A stretch of DNA of 64,000 nucleotides, taken from Neoarius graeffei (taxonomy: Eukaryota; Chordata; Actinopteri; Siluriformes; Ariidae). The stretch covers positions 6,450,001 through 6,514,000 of the forward strand of contig NC_083587.1 in NCBI RefSeq assembly GCF_027579695.1. Reading direction: 5' to 3'. Positions 39,001-49,483 of this stretch are shown here, one piece after another; within the stretch, counting starts at the first letter, position 1, and every line of letters starts with the position of its first letter. Below the pieces are notes generated by a model that was given only the letters and a program-made list of their open reading frames with translations, was not told the origin of the DNA and ran no database searches. Both the position numbers and the translations under genes were made by a program.

Positions 39001-39367
39001 TCTCATCTCATTATCTCTAGCTGCTTTATCCTTCTACAGGGTCGCAGGCAAGCTGGAGCCTATCCCAGCTGACTACGGGCGAAAGGCGGGGTACACCCTG
39101 GACAAGTCGCCAGGTCATCACAGGGCTGACACATAGACACAGACAACCATTCACATTCACACCTACAGTCAATTTAGAGTCACCAGTTATCCTAACCTGC
39201 ATGTCTTTGGACTGTGGGGGAAACCGGAGCACCCAGAGGAAACCCACACGGACACGGGGAGAACATGCAAACTCCGCACAGAAAGGCCCTCACCGGCCAC
39301 GGGGCTCGAACCCAGACCTTCTTGCTGTGAGGCAACAGCGCTAACCACTACACCACCGTGCTGCCCC
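39001..39367 (-). mobile_element. tRNA-derived SINE in the Tc1 element
   Basis: Same family as 3115-3480, with a 9-bp duplication TTCCCTAAA at 38992-39000 and 39368-39376. Confidence 0.94.
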
Positions 39368-39442
39368 TTCCCTAAAATCAATAAAAAAAGGATTTACAAT
39401 ACAGAAATGTCCAACTTCTGAAAAGTATATTCATTTATACAC

Positions 39443-40384
39443 TCAATACTTGGTTGGGGCTCCTTTAACATGAATTACTGTATCAATGCGGTGTGGCATG
39501 GAGGTGATCAGTCTGTGGCACTGCTGACATGTTATTGAAGCCCAGGTTGCTTTGATAGTGGCCTTCAGCGTATCTGTATTTTTGGGTCGGGTGTTTCTCA
39601 TCTTCCTCTTGACAATACCCCATAGATTCTCTATGGGGTTCAAGTCAGGCAAGTTGGCTGGCCAATCAAACACAGTAATATCATGGTCAGCAAACCATTT
39701 GGTAGTAGTTTTGGCACTGTGGGTAGGTGCTAAGTCCTGCTGGAAAAGGAAATCAGCATCTCCAAAAAGCTCGTCAGCAGATGGAAGCATGAAGTGCTCT
39801 AAAATCTCCTGGTAGATGGCTGTGTTGACTTTGGACTCGATAAAATACAGTGGACCAACACCAGCAGATGACATGGCACCCCAAATCATCACAGACTGTG
39901 GAAACTTCACACTGGGCTTCAAACACCTTGGATTCTGTGCCTCTCCACTCTTCCTCCAGACTCTAGAACCGTGATTTCCAAATTAAATGCAAAATGTACT
40001 TTCATCTGAAAAGAGGACTTTGGACCACTGAGCAACAGTCCATTTCTTTCTCTCCTTAGCCCAGATAAGACACTTCTGACATTGTCTCTGGCTCAGGAGT
40101 AGCTTTATATTAGGAATGCAAAAGTTGTATCCCCTTTCTTGAAGATGTCTGTTCGTGATGGGTCTTGATACATTGACACCAGCCTCAGTCCACTCCTTGT
40201 GAAGCTCTGCCAAGTTCTTGAATCAACTTTTCTTGACAATCCTCTCAAGACTGCGGCCATCCCTGTTGCTTGTGCACCTTTTTCAGCCACGCTTTTCAGC
40301 AATGACCTTTTGTGGCTTACCCTCCTTGTGGAGGGCATCAGTGATCATCTTCTGGACAACAGTCAAGTCAGCAGTCTTCCCCAT
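39443..40384 (-). pseudogene. Tc1-like transposase, broken
   Basis: It opens MGKTADLTVVQKMITDALHK at 40384 and ends at 39443. The catalytic parts VLFSDESTF, FQQDLAPTHSAK and LPDLNPIENLWGIVK are present. Stops and frame changes break the N-terminal third (near 40290 and 40215), and another stop lies near 39980 between the first and second acids. Confidence 0.92.
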
Positions 40385-40661
40385 GATTGTGGTTGTGTGT
40401 ACTGAACTAGACCGAGAGATACACTGTGTTCATACTGTTTTACTCAAACTCGAAATGAAATATTCTAATATTTTGAGATGAGTTTTTTTATATTTTTGTA
40501 CTGTATGCCATACTGATTAAAATTAAAATCGAAAAATGCTTGAAACATTTTAGTTTATGTGTAATGAGTCTATAATATATAACATTTTCACTTTCTTAAA
40601 TAACTGATGGAAAATATTGAACTTTTTCACAATATTGTAATTTTTTGAGATGCACTACTAT

Positions 40662-41266
40662 ATAGTTCTGTTTCTATTCTGTCTCCTTATTGGGTGAGAT
40701 AGTGTGAGAACTCATTTATTTTTCCTGTACTGTTTATGAGCAAACTGGTCCCGTCACTCCTCGTAAGAGATATCTGACATCTCCTCACAGAACCAGTTGC
40801 CATAATACTGTCTGTGGCGCTCCTTCATTAATGTCTATGTCTAAAAATAACACAAGTATTAAGTCTGCGTGGTAGGCTCGCAGAGACAAGAGTCCTGACA
40901 TCAGGCATAATACACAACAATGGCATGTTAATATGGTTAAAAAATATCATGACCTGCTCCGGCTGGATGCTAGTTACATGTTGCTCAGCCATGAGAAACA
41001 GATGTTTGGAGATCCAGAGCAGGGACATTGTAGGCAGCAGGACATGTGGGATGGAGGGGAAAAAAACATCTTAAACATCAACAAGGGGCAGGTAGAGAGA
41101 ACACCAGAGTCCTGTTATCATACTGTCAAACAATATCAATACTTGCCTTGATTGGGTGATGGGTGCACACTCCTCAGCAATGAGATGGTTGGAAATATAG
41201 ATCAGAGTGAGTGCAGGCAGATGCAGTGCAGGTTACTTTTCAGCGAGGCAGAGCGAAGATTCCCAG
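40662..41266. other. No gene recognised
   Basis: No convincing coding or RNA feature. A 24-codon minus-strand frame near 40760-40830 follows an acceptor-like TTATTTTTAG but has a stop directly after the splice site in that frame. Confidence 0.4.
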
Positions 41267-41272
41267 TTTATT
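41267..41272 (-). other. Polyadenylation signal, SET gene
   Basis: AATAAA on the minus strand about 115 bases after the SET stop codon. Confidence 0.5.
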
Positions 41273-41800
41273 GTCTTTGGATATGAATGGTGATGGGGCC
41301 CTTAGGGCTGGCCAAAACAATTCAGTTACCTTTCACCGGGTCTGGGACATGCGACAGAATGTCTGACGGCTGATTCCCTGCAGGCTATGAGAGCCAGTCG
41401 AGGTCTCCACCCTCTCCACCAAAAGATTTCCTGTTGACTCCATAGTCAAACAGAACTTCCTCATGTACCAACAAAGTCCTGGTTGCAAGGAAATGGATCA
41501 TGTCCCTTTCCTCTCCATTAATTTTCACACTGAAGTACTTTGGCTTGATGTTGGCTTTCTTTTTGGAATGATTGATCAACCTGCCAGTATTATGCATCCC
41601 AGGGTGGCAATCACAGGTGTCTGAGTGGGCATCAATGCACATTGACTCTCCTTTTTTATTTTTGAAAAAGAAGACATATCCAGTCTCCCTCTCAGTGATG
41701 TTCCTGTGTATTTTCTGGCCCTCACTGAATGTGACAACAGTTCCATGGCAGTCACAGAGCACCTCGCCAGCCTCAAATATGCGGGTCGTAATGATCCCTC

Positions 41801-42478
41801 TGTCATGGTCCTACCTGTGGGCTTCTCTCTTCAGCTGCAGTCCTCCCAAGCTTCTGTGTCAGATTGTCTGCAACTTCCAGCGTGATAACCTGCTTTGTGT
41901 TCCTACTACTCTGACTCCTGACGATATTCTGTTCCATCTGACTCTGTCTGCTCTCCAGCCCTGGTAACCTGATCAGCCTTCTGTCCTGTCGACTCTGCCT
42001 CTTGCCTGCCTCTCCTGTACCTTCGCCTGATCTCCAGCCTGCCCAGCCCTGCTGCTCGCCTGCCTCTCCATCAGCCCAGTGTGAGCAGCCCTGCCTGGAG
42101 CCCTACTCTCCAGCCCCGGTAACCTGACCCTGCATTTCTGTTCCCTATCTTGCTATCTGATCTGTGACTCTGTGTTCCAGCCTGCTCCCTAACTCCAGCC
42201 TGCTGAGGGACTACTGCTGGGAGACTGCCTGAAACCCAAGTGCTGTCAGCTTACAGCCACACCTCTCTGACAATGCCTGATCCTGTCTGATCTCAGAAGC
42301 TAAGCAGGGTCAGGTTTGGTCAGTACTTGGATGGGAGACCTCAGACATCACCACCAGCCATCCCTGCCTCTTAGTCCTCCTGCCACTGAACTTCACACAC
42401 ACCTACTCCCTTTTCCCCTGTTATTAATAAACTGTGGTTTGAGTGCATTTGATCTCCTCTCCTGTCTGGTCCCTGACA
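41801..42478 (+). repeat. 5' LTR of the chromovirus
   Basis: TGTCATGG...CCCTGACA, 678 bp. It contains a 5S rRNA-derived block (42250-42341) and a polyadenylation-like AATAAA at about 42426. It is very similar to the 3' LTR, with scattered changes and small indels near the 3' part. Confidence 0.95.
42250..42341 (+). other. 5S rRNA-derived block in the 5' LTR
   Basis: GCTTACAGCC, then CTGATCTCAGAAGCTAAGCA, CAGTACTTGG and ATGGGAGACC follow vertebrate 5S rRNA positions 1 to about 90 in the sense orientation, with a variant stretch in the 15-28 region. This covers the internal control region (box A, intermediate element, start of box C) bound by TFIIIA. The 5S 3' end is missing. Function is unknown. 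Confidence 0.85.
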
Positions 42479-42480
42479 GA

Positions 42481-42490
42481 ACGATCTGAC
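42481..42490 (+). other. Candidate self-primer binding site
   Basis: ACGATCTGAC, two bases after the 5' LTR, can pair with GTCAGATTGT at 41858-41867 in the LTR over 10 bases with one U-G pair. Tf1/sushi elements prime from the 5' end of their own RNA in this way. No tRNA-type TGG primer site is present here. Confidence 0.45.
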
Positions 42491-42496
42491 CAAGAC

Positions 42497-43311
42497 ATGG
42501 AGTCAGCGCTCGAACCCTCTGCCCTTGACCGGCTGCAGCATACCAAAGGAGATGTCAGTTAGATGTCTGCTGACATTGCAGCCCTGATCCAGCTTGGTCA
42601 TCATCAGCAGCAACAACGACTGGACCAAGCACTCCAGCTGCTCACCGCCCTAGCACCCCCTGTGCCTCCGAGTCAACCACCACCACCCCTCATTGCATCA
42701 GCCCCTGTCATAGCCGCCGCTGACTTGCCAGCTCTGGGAGGTGCTCCTGCTGCACTCGATACCCTGGAACCCAAGGTCAGCAGTCCGGAGCGTTTTGACA
42801 GTGACCCCTCCCAAGTCCGTGCTTTCCTGACCAGCTGCTGTTTGACCTGCAGCCCAGAACCTTCGTGTCGGAGGTAGCGAAGGTGGCCTTTGTCATCACT
42901 CATCTGACTGGCCACGCCCGCCTGTGGGGGACTGCTGAGTATGAACGCCAGACACTGGCATGTGCCTCCTTCTCCCTGTTTGCAGCGGAGATGATTAAGG
43001 CCTTCGACCTGGGCTCGTCATCAGTAGAGGCATCCGGAGGACTGATGAGTATTCGCCAAGGCAGATGTACAGTGGCTGACTACTCGATCAATTTCCGAAC
43101 CTTGGCCCGGCGCAGCAAGTGGAACATGCAGGCGCTGGTGGACGCCTTTCTGCACAGCCTGGCTGACTACATGAAGGATGAATTGGTCTCGTACGAACAA
43201 CCGTCGCCACTTGCTGAGGCCATCGCCCTGGCCGTCCGCATTGACCGCCGGGTCCAGACCCGTCGACGAGAGAGGGCCCGCCAGACTCAGTCAGTCATCA
43301 GCACACGGTGA
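42497..43311 (+). pseudogene. Chromovirus Gag, broken
   Basis: The start ATG at 42497 is followed by a TAG at 42560-42562. A frameshift lies near 42840 in the conserved region. The downstream part has a retrotransposon Gag fold pattern (VAFVITHLTGHARLWGTAEY, then SIRQGRCTVADYSINFRTLA) and ends with an arginine-rich stretch. The later part shares one frame with Pol. Confidence 0.85.
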
Positions 43312-43353
43312 AGCCCGAGCTCGCTGGACATAGGAGGGGCCCGGCTGGGTTCA

Positions 43354-46300
43354 ATGATCCTCCAATCCTCCACCAGCCAGAAACCTATGCTCCAAGTTTG
43401 CCTTCGTCTGTCGGATTCCACCCACACCCTGGCTGCCCTGGTTGACTCTGGCACCGAGGCTAACATCATGGACACCGAGCTTGTGCGCCAGTTGGGTCTG
43501 CAAAGCCATCATTTATCCTCTCCCATTCCAGCCAGGGCACTGGATGGCCATCTCCTTGGCACCGTCACCCGCCTCACTGCCCCTGTCCCGATGACTCTGT
43601 CTGGTAACCATCACGAAACCATCCAGTTTCACCTGCTCCGTTCTCCCGGCCAACCTCTCATCCTGGGCTATCCATGGCTCCGCCAGCACAGTCCTCACCT
43701 TGACTGGGCCACTGGAGCGATAAGAGAATGGGGCAAGGACTGCCACCAGACCTGCTTATGAGCCGCCACTCTAACCTCTCATACTCCACCTGCCAGCTCT
43801 GCCCCCGACCTCACTAATGTCCCAGTGTGTTATCACAGCCTTCGGGAGGTATTCAGCAAAGCCAAGGCCACTTCCTTGCCCCCTCACCGGCCCTACGACT
43901 GCGCCATTGATCTCCTCCCAGGCACTGCACCACCCAAGGGCCGTCTCTACTCTCTGTCCACCCCGGAAAGGAAGGCGATGGAGGCCTACATCAGTGACTC
44001 TCTGGCTGCCGGCCTCATCCGTCCATCCTCTTCTCCCGCCGGCGCTGGGTTCTTCTTCGTGAGAAAGAAGGATGGATCCCTGCGCCCCTGCATCCATTAC
44101 AGGGGTCTCAACGACATCACCTTCAAGAACCGATACCCTCTCCCAGTGCTTACCTCCACCTTCGAGCTGCTCCAGGGAGCCACGGTCTTCACCAAACTCG
44201 ATCTCTGGAATGCCTACCACCTGGTTCGGATAAGGGAGGGAGATGTGTGGAAGACCATGTTCAACACCCCCACCGGTCACTATGAATACCGGGTGATGCC
44301 ATTTGGCCTTACCAACACACCAGCGGTATTCCAGGCTCTGGTGAATGATGTCCTGTGAGATATGTTGAACAAGTTCGTGTTCGTTTTCCTCGACGACATC
44401 CTGATCTTCTCAAAGACCCTGTCCGAACACAACCAGTATGTCCAGCAAGTGCTCCGTTGTCTCCTTGAAAACTCCCTCTTCGTCAAGGCAGAGAAGTGTG
44501 AGTTTCACGCCAAGTCTGTGGGGTTCCTCGGGTACATCGTGGCAGAGGGGAGCATCCAGATGGACCCTGCCAAAGTCTCAGCAGTGACTTCATGGCCAGT
44601 ACCAGAGAGCAGGAAGAAGCTTCAGCAGTTCCTGGGCTTCGCAAATTTCTACAGGAAATTCATTCGTAATTACAGCACTGTTGCATCACCCCTCACTGCC
44701 TTGACCAGCACCAAACAGCCCTTCACCTGGACTCCGGCTGCCAATGAAGCCTTTGCCACCCTCAAGGCTCAGTTCACCACTGCTCCCGTCCTCCAGATGC
44801 CAGATGCGGAGCAGCAATTCATCATTGAGGTGGACGCCTCGGATGTGGGAGTTGGGGCAGTGCTCTCACAGAGGTCAGCGGATGACAACAAACTCCACCC
44901 CTGTGCGTTCTTCTCCCGCCGGCTATCACCGGCCGAACACAATTACGACATAGGCAACCAAGAACTGCTGGCGGTCAAGCTCGCCCTGGAGGAATGGCGT
45001 CACTGGCTGGAGGGGTGCGTAGTCCCATTCCTGGTCTGGACAGACCATAAGAATCTGGAATACATCCGCACCGCCAAATGACTCAACCCCAGACAGGCCC
45101 GCTGGGCTCTCTTTTTCACCAGATTCAATTTCACCCTTTCATACCGGCCCGGATCTCGCAACACCAAGCCTGACGCACTCTCCCGCCAGTTCCAAAAGGA
45201 TGATGCCCCCTCCAAGGATCCGGCTCCCATCCTAACTGACCCCTGTATCATTGCTGCTCTGACCTGGGACATCGAAGAGCGATTGCGGGAAGCCCTCCAT
45301 GACCAACCCAGCCCCAGTGCATGCCCTGCAAGTCGCCTCTTTGTTCCTGAAGACCTGCGATCCCAGGTTATACAATGGGGACACGACTCCCGTCTAGCCT
45401 GCCACCCTGGTTCCACTCACACCTACCACCTGCTCGCCCAATGGTTCTGGTGGTCTTCTATGAGCAGAGATGTGCGAGACTTCGTCCGAGCCTGCCCTAC
45501 CTGTAATCAGAATAAGTCCTCCAGCCGGCCTCCTGCTGGTTTGCTCCAGCCTCTGCCCGTGCCAATGCGACCCTGGTCCCACATTTCCCTGGATTTTGTT
45601 ACGGGTCTGCCCCCTTCTAACAGGATGACTGTCATATTCACCATTGTGGACCGCTTTAGTAAGATGGCACACTTTGTTCCCCTCCCTAAACTACCGTTGG
45701 CCAAAGAGACCGCCCAGATCGTCCTGCAGCAGGTCTTCCGCATCCATGGGCTGCCCAGGGACATCGTTTCGGACCGGGGGCTGCAATTCACCTCCTCGTT
45801 CTGGAAGGAATTCTGTCACCTACTCTGGGCCACCACCAGCCTCACCTCCAGATTCTGACCCCAGTCCAATGGCCAGTCAGAGTGGACTAACCAGGAGTTG
45901 GAGAAGGCACTTCAGTGCATGGCATCACGCAACCCTAGGGCCTGGTTTGAGCACCTGCTGTGGGTGGAATACTCCCACAACTCCCTCACCAGCTCAGCCA
46001 CTGGACTGTCCCCATTCCACTGCGTGTATGGCTACCAACCACCCCTGTTCCCCAGCCAGGAGGGAGAGGTCACCTGCCCGTCTGCCCTCACCTATACACG
46101 CCGATGCCACCGCACCTGGTCTCAAGCCTGCGCTGCACTCCTCAAGTCAGTCACCAGCTACTCCATTGGAGCCAACCGGCAGAGGACGCCTGCGCCCACC
46201 TACTGGGTGGGCCAGAAGGTGTGGTTGTCAGCCAAGGACCTGCCCCTCCAGGTGGAGCCTCGTAAGCTGGCACCTCGGTTCATCGGACCATTCCCGATCC

Positions 46301-46752
46301 AGAGGATAATCAGCCAGTCTGCTGTCCGGCTCTGACTGCCCAAGTCTATGAGAGTGCACCCCACCTTCCACGTCTCAAAGATTAAGCCAGTGCACGAGAG
46401 CCCACTGGTCCCAGCTGCACCTTCTCCTCCTCCTCCTCGTCTCATCGATGGTGGTCCGGTCTACTCCGTCCGGCGACTGCTGAAGTCATGGCGCAGGGGC
46501 AGGGGCCTCCAATACTTGGTGGATTGGGAGGGCTATGGTCCTGAGGAGAGGATGTGGGTTCCTGCTGGGAGAATCTTAGACCGTACCCTCATCAGCACCT
46601 TTCACCGCCTGCATCCGGACCAGCCAGCCAACCGGAGGGGTCGACCAAAGGGCCCTGGTTGGAATGACGATGCGCCAACCGCTACTGTCCCCGAGTCCAA
46701 TTCTGAACCAGATCCTGAGGCCTTGGACATGGACCGGTCAGAGGAATTCTGA
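43354..46752 (+). pseudogene. Chromovirus Pol with C-terminal chromodomain
   Basis: One frame runs from Gag (42865) to 46752. It includes the protease AALVDSGTEANIM, reverse transcriptase with [20 protein letters not shown] and active site FLDDILIFS, RNase H ([29 protein letters not shown]), integrase zinc region (CHPGSTHTYHLL ... CPTCNQNK), integrase core ([32 protein letters not shown]) and a chromodomain ([20 protein letters not shown] ... WVPAGRI). The frame is broken only by TGA at 43309, 43759, 44356, 45079, 45856 and 46333; at 44356, 45079 and 46333 relatives have arginine. The chromodomain probably steers integration to marked chromatin. Confidence 0.95.
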
Positions 46753-46839
46753 CCCTCCACCGGTATTCCCCCTCCTCCCACCCGTCTTGGTGGATCTGTG
46801 GCTAGGGACTTCTGGAGCCATCCCTTGGGGGTGGGTTTC

Positions 46840-47533
46840 TGTCATGGTCCTACCTGTGGGCTTCTCTCTTCAGCTGCAGTCCTCCCAAGCTTCTGTGTCA
46901 GATTGTCTGCAACTTCCAGTGTGATAACCTGCTCTGTGTTCCTACTACTCTGACTCCTGACAATATTCTGTTCCGTCTGACTCTGTCTGCTCTCCAGCCC
47001 CGGTAACCTGATCAGCCTTCTGTCCTGTCGACTCTGCCTCTTGCCTGCCTCTCCTGTACCTTCGCCTGATCTCCAGCCTGCCCAGCCCTGCTGCTCGCCT
47101 GCCTCTCCATCAGCCCGGTGTGAGCAGCCCTGCCTGGAGCCCTACTCTCCAGCCCCGGTAACCTGACCCTGCATTTCTGTCCCCTATCTTGCTATCTGAT
47201 CTGTGACTCTGTGTTCCAGCCTGCTCCCTAACTCCAGCCTGCTGAGGGACTACTGCTGGGAGACTGCCTGAAAGCCAAGTGCTGTCAGCCTACAGCCCCA
47301 CCTCTCTGACAATGCCTGATCCTGTCTGATCTCAGAAGCTAAGCAGGGTCAGGTCCAGTTAGTACTTGGATGGGAGACCTCAGATGTCACCACCACGCTC
47401 CCACCAGCCATCTCTGCCTCTTAGTCCTCCTGCCACTGAACTTCACACACATTCTCCCAACTCCCTTTTCCCCTGTTATTAATAAACTGTGATTTGAGTG
47501 CATTTGATCTCCTCTCCTGTCTGGTCCCTGACA
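46840..47533 (+). repeat. 3' LTR of the chromovirus
   Basis: 694 bp, TGTCATGG...CCCTGACA, directly after a G-rich tract (CCCTTGGGGGTGGGTTTC). Confidence 0.95.
47289..47381 (+). other. 5S rRNA-derived block in the 3' LTR
   Basis: It is the same block as in the 5' LTR, here starting GCCTACAGCC, which is closer to 5S. The AAGCTAAGCAGGGTCAGG and TTAGTACTTGGATGGGAGAC parts are intact. Confidence 0.85.
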
Positions 47534-47866
47534 CCCTCTGCCCTTCCCTTCAAACTCAGTGATGTGAAGTCCTCTCCACTGCTGTGTTTGCACCAATTTC
47601 TGTATCTGTGTGTTGTCCATGATACAGTCCTCAGATCCAGATGGTTTCCAGTTCTTAAGAACTTCATCACTGATCTTGGCAGTCATCATCTTCCATCCCT
47701 GCTTTTTTTTTTAAAGATTTTTTTGGGCTTTTTGCACCGTTATTGGATAAGACGGTGTAGAGACAGGAAATGAGCGGGAGAGAGAGACGGGGAGGGATCA
47801 GGAAATGACCTTGGGCTGGAATCGAACCCGGGTCCCTGGATTTATGGTATGGCGCCTTATCCACCT

Positions 47867-48190
47867 GAAACAAACAAAAGGAACTCGCACACTTATATGC
47901 CGATGTAATAATGTACGTTTATTACATATTAAAACAACCAAAAAAATGCTCCCCAAGTAAAAAGTGCAAACGTTTCGGTCACAATCAGTCCATCCTCAGT
48001 GCAAACATTAAAAATAAAGACACACCCATATATAGACAAGGCCACGTACACGGAAGACAGGTAGTAGGCCTACAACCAAACTTGAATACAGGTTAGGGTG
48101 CATGGATAAAGACATCCTATCATCAGTACCATTCCTGTTATGATTTAACTAATGACATAATTTATAGTCATGATGCATGTCATAAGGAAA
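47867..48190 (-). repeat. Penelope pseudo-LTR, 3' copy
   Basis: It matches the direct copy near 56411-56705 almost base for base, in the same orientation. It includes the hammerhead-like core around 47970-48005 on the minus strand. Confidence 0.88.
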
Positions 48191-48266
48191 GAAAATAATA
48201 ATAAAAATAAAAATAAAAAAATGAAAAACATCGGACAATAAGTGTAAGACTAAGTATACAAACTAT

Positions 48267-48584
48267 TCATAGAAAACAAGTCAAGTCAAAATCATCATTC
48301 AATCCATTCGGTTGCAATGTTTTTAAATAAAAAATCCATCTGGCCTCACATCTCAGTAAAGACTGGCTAGTACAGCTACTACGACGATTGGGGAGAACTC
48401 TGTCAATGCCAACAAACTTAAGATCATTAGCCAAATGCTTAGCTTCATTGAAGTGTCTTGCAACTGGCGATTTGGAGTCCCCCCTATATATCGCGCTCCG
48501 ATGCTCATTGAGATGGATTCTCAACCGTCTGAGGGGGCACCCCACATATTGTAGACCACAGGGACAGCTTAGGAGGTAGATCAC
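48267..48584 (-). pseudogene. GIY-YIG endonuclease domain of the Penelope-like element
   Basis: MIYLLSCPCGLQYVGCPLRR holds the Y...YVG core, followed by LRIHLNEHRSAI with the catalytic-type arginine and glutamate-histidine pattern. It nicks target DNA for target-primed reverse transcription. It lies 3' of reverse transcriptase, as in most animal Penelope elements. The frame upstream is broken between 48585 and 48790. Confidence 0.9.
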
Positions 48585-48769
48585 ATTGATAGAATTACGT
48601 TATACATTTTCTGATGTTATAGCATCTTCCTGTTGTGAAACTAATAAAATAGTCCGTTTTATGAATATTACTGCAAGACACACAATTACGGCAGGGGAAA
48701 AAAACAGTAATATCATCCAATCATGCGCATGGGCGTTTGGAGTGATCAGTGGCATCTGAATGTACCAGC

Positions 48770-49165
48770 CTGTCTTTAAGGTTCGAAGACCTAGACTATG
48801 TAAAAAGAGGCGGCTGGGGAAAAAAGTTCAGAACATACAAGATCAGTTTGAAGGACATGCCAGTGTTGTTTAACAATGTTTTTTATCTGATTACTGAAGG
48901 GTGTGTACGTGGTGCAGCAGATGAGAGGAGGATCCTTGCATGGTGGTTTCGCACCTGGACAAGTGCGACCTGAATTGCCCTCAGATTTCACCTGGCCCAG
49001 GGCAGAATCAAGGACATCAGTGGCATAACCACGCTGGATAAACTGTTCGTACATTTTGTCTGCCTCTATCAGGAAATCCTCATCCCTCTGACAAATCCTC
49101 CTTACACGTAAAAATTGACTATAGGGGAGCCCACGTTTGGTGGGCTCAGGGTGAAAACTAGAGGC
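48770..49165 (-). pseudogene. Penelope-like thumb/linker region
   Basis: It includes KRGLPYSQFLRVRRICQRDE and ADKMYEQFIQRGY, which follow reverse transcriptase in Penelope proteins. It is the direct continuation of the coding block that stops at 54089, with the gypsy element between. Confidence 0.85.
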
Positions 49166-49169
49166 ATGC

Positions 49170-49483
49170 TGTAGCAGTCCATGTCGGTGGGTGGAGCACA
49201 GAAGGACGGCAGGACAGAACTGATTTCACAAACTCTCTTTTATTCAGCTTTTCAGTGTTAAATATATGTTCCCACACACTCAGACACACGCACACACATC
49301 AGCCGTCTGGTTGTGGAGAGAGAGCTCCCTCTGCTCTTGCTCTCTCTCCTTAAATAGGGCGCGGTCACTGGGAAGACACACAAACACATTAATTAACAAC
49401 AGGTGTAGTGATTCTGCCACTTAACTTCCCCGACTCCGCCCTCCTGTCACAGACCGATGCTAGACCACGCCCCCGCTGCCACA
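49170..49483 (-). repeat. 3' LTR, Gmr1-like copy 2
   Basis: 314 bp, TGTGGCAG...CTGCTACA on the minus strand, with a G-rich polypurine-like GGCGGTGGGGGTA just upstream. Confidence 0.95.

Larger units (their letters stand above)
38794..40658 (-). mobile_element. Tc1-like transposon containing a SINE
   Basis: The left end has CATCTCAAAAAATTAGAATA and the right end has the inverse of CATCTCAAAAAATTACAAT, with TA near both termini. Inner sequence around GAAAAAGTTC is also inverted. A SINE (39001-39367) inserted in the left part. Without the SINE the length is about 1.5 kb. Confidence 0.88.
41801..47533 (+). mobile_element. Sushi-type Ty3/gypsy chromovirus with 5S-bearing LTRs
   Basis: It is complete from LTR to LTR, with target duplication CCCTC (41796-41800, 47534-47538) inside the SET exon. 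The order is Gag, protease, reverse transcriptase, RNase H, integrase, chromodomain, as in sushi/Tf1-type chromoviruses. The copy is inactive because of stops, nearly all TGA. Confidence 0.95.

Noticed and set aside
40760-40850. Small minus-strand exon after an acceptor-like site
   Set aside because: The frame that looks protein-like has a stop just after the splice site, and no partner exon is visible.
45507-46445. Antisense and alternative frames across chromovirus integrase and chromodomain
   Set aside because: GC-rich coding shadows; the sense frame has all domain motifs.
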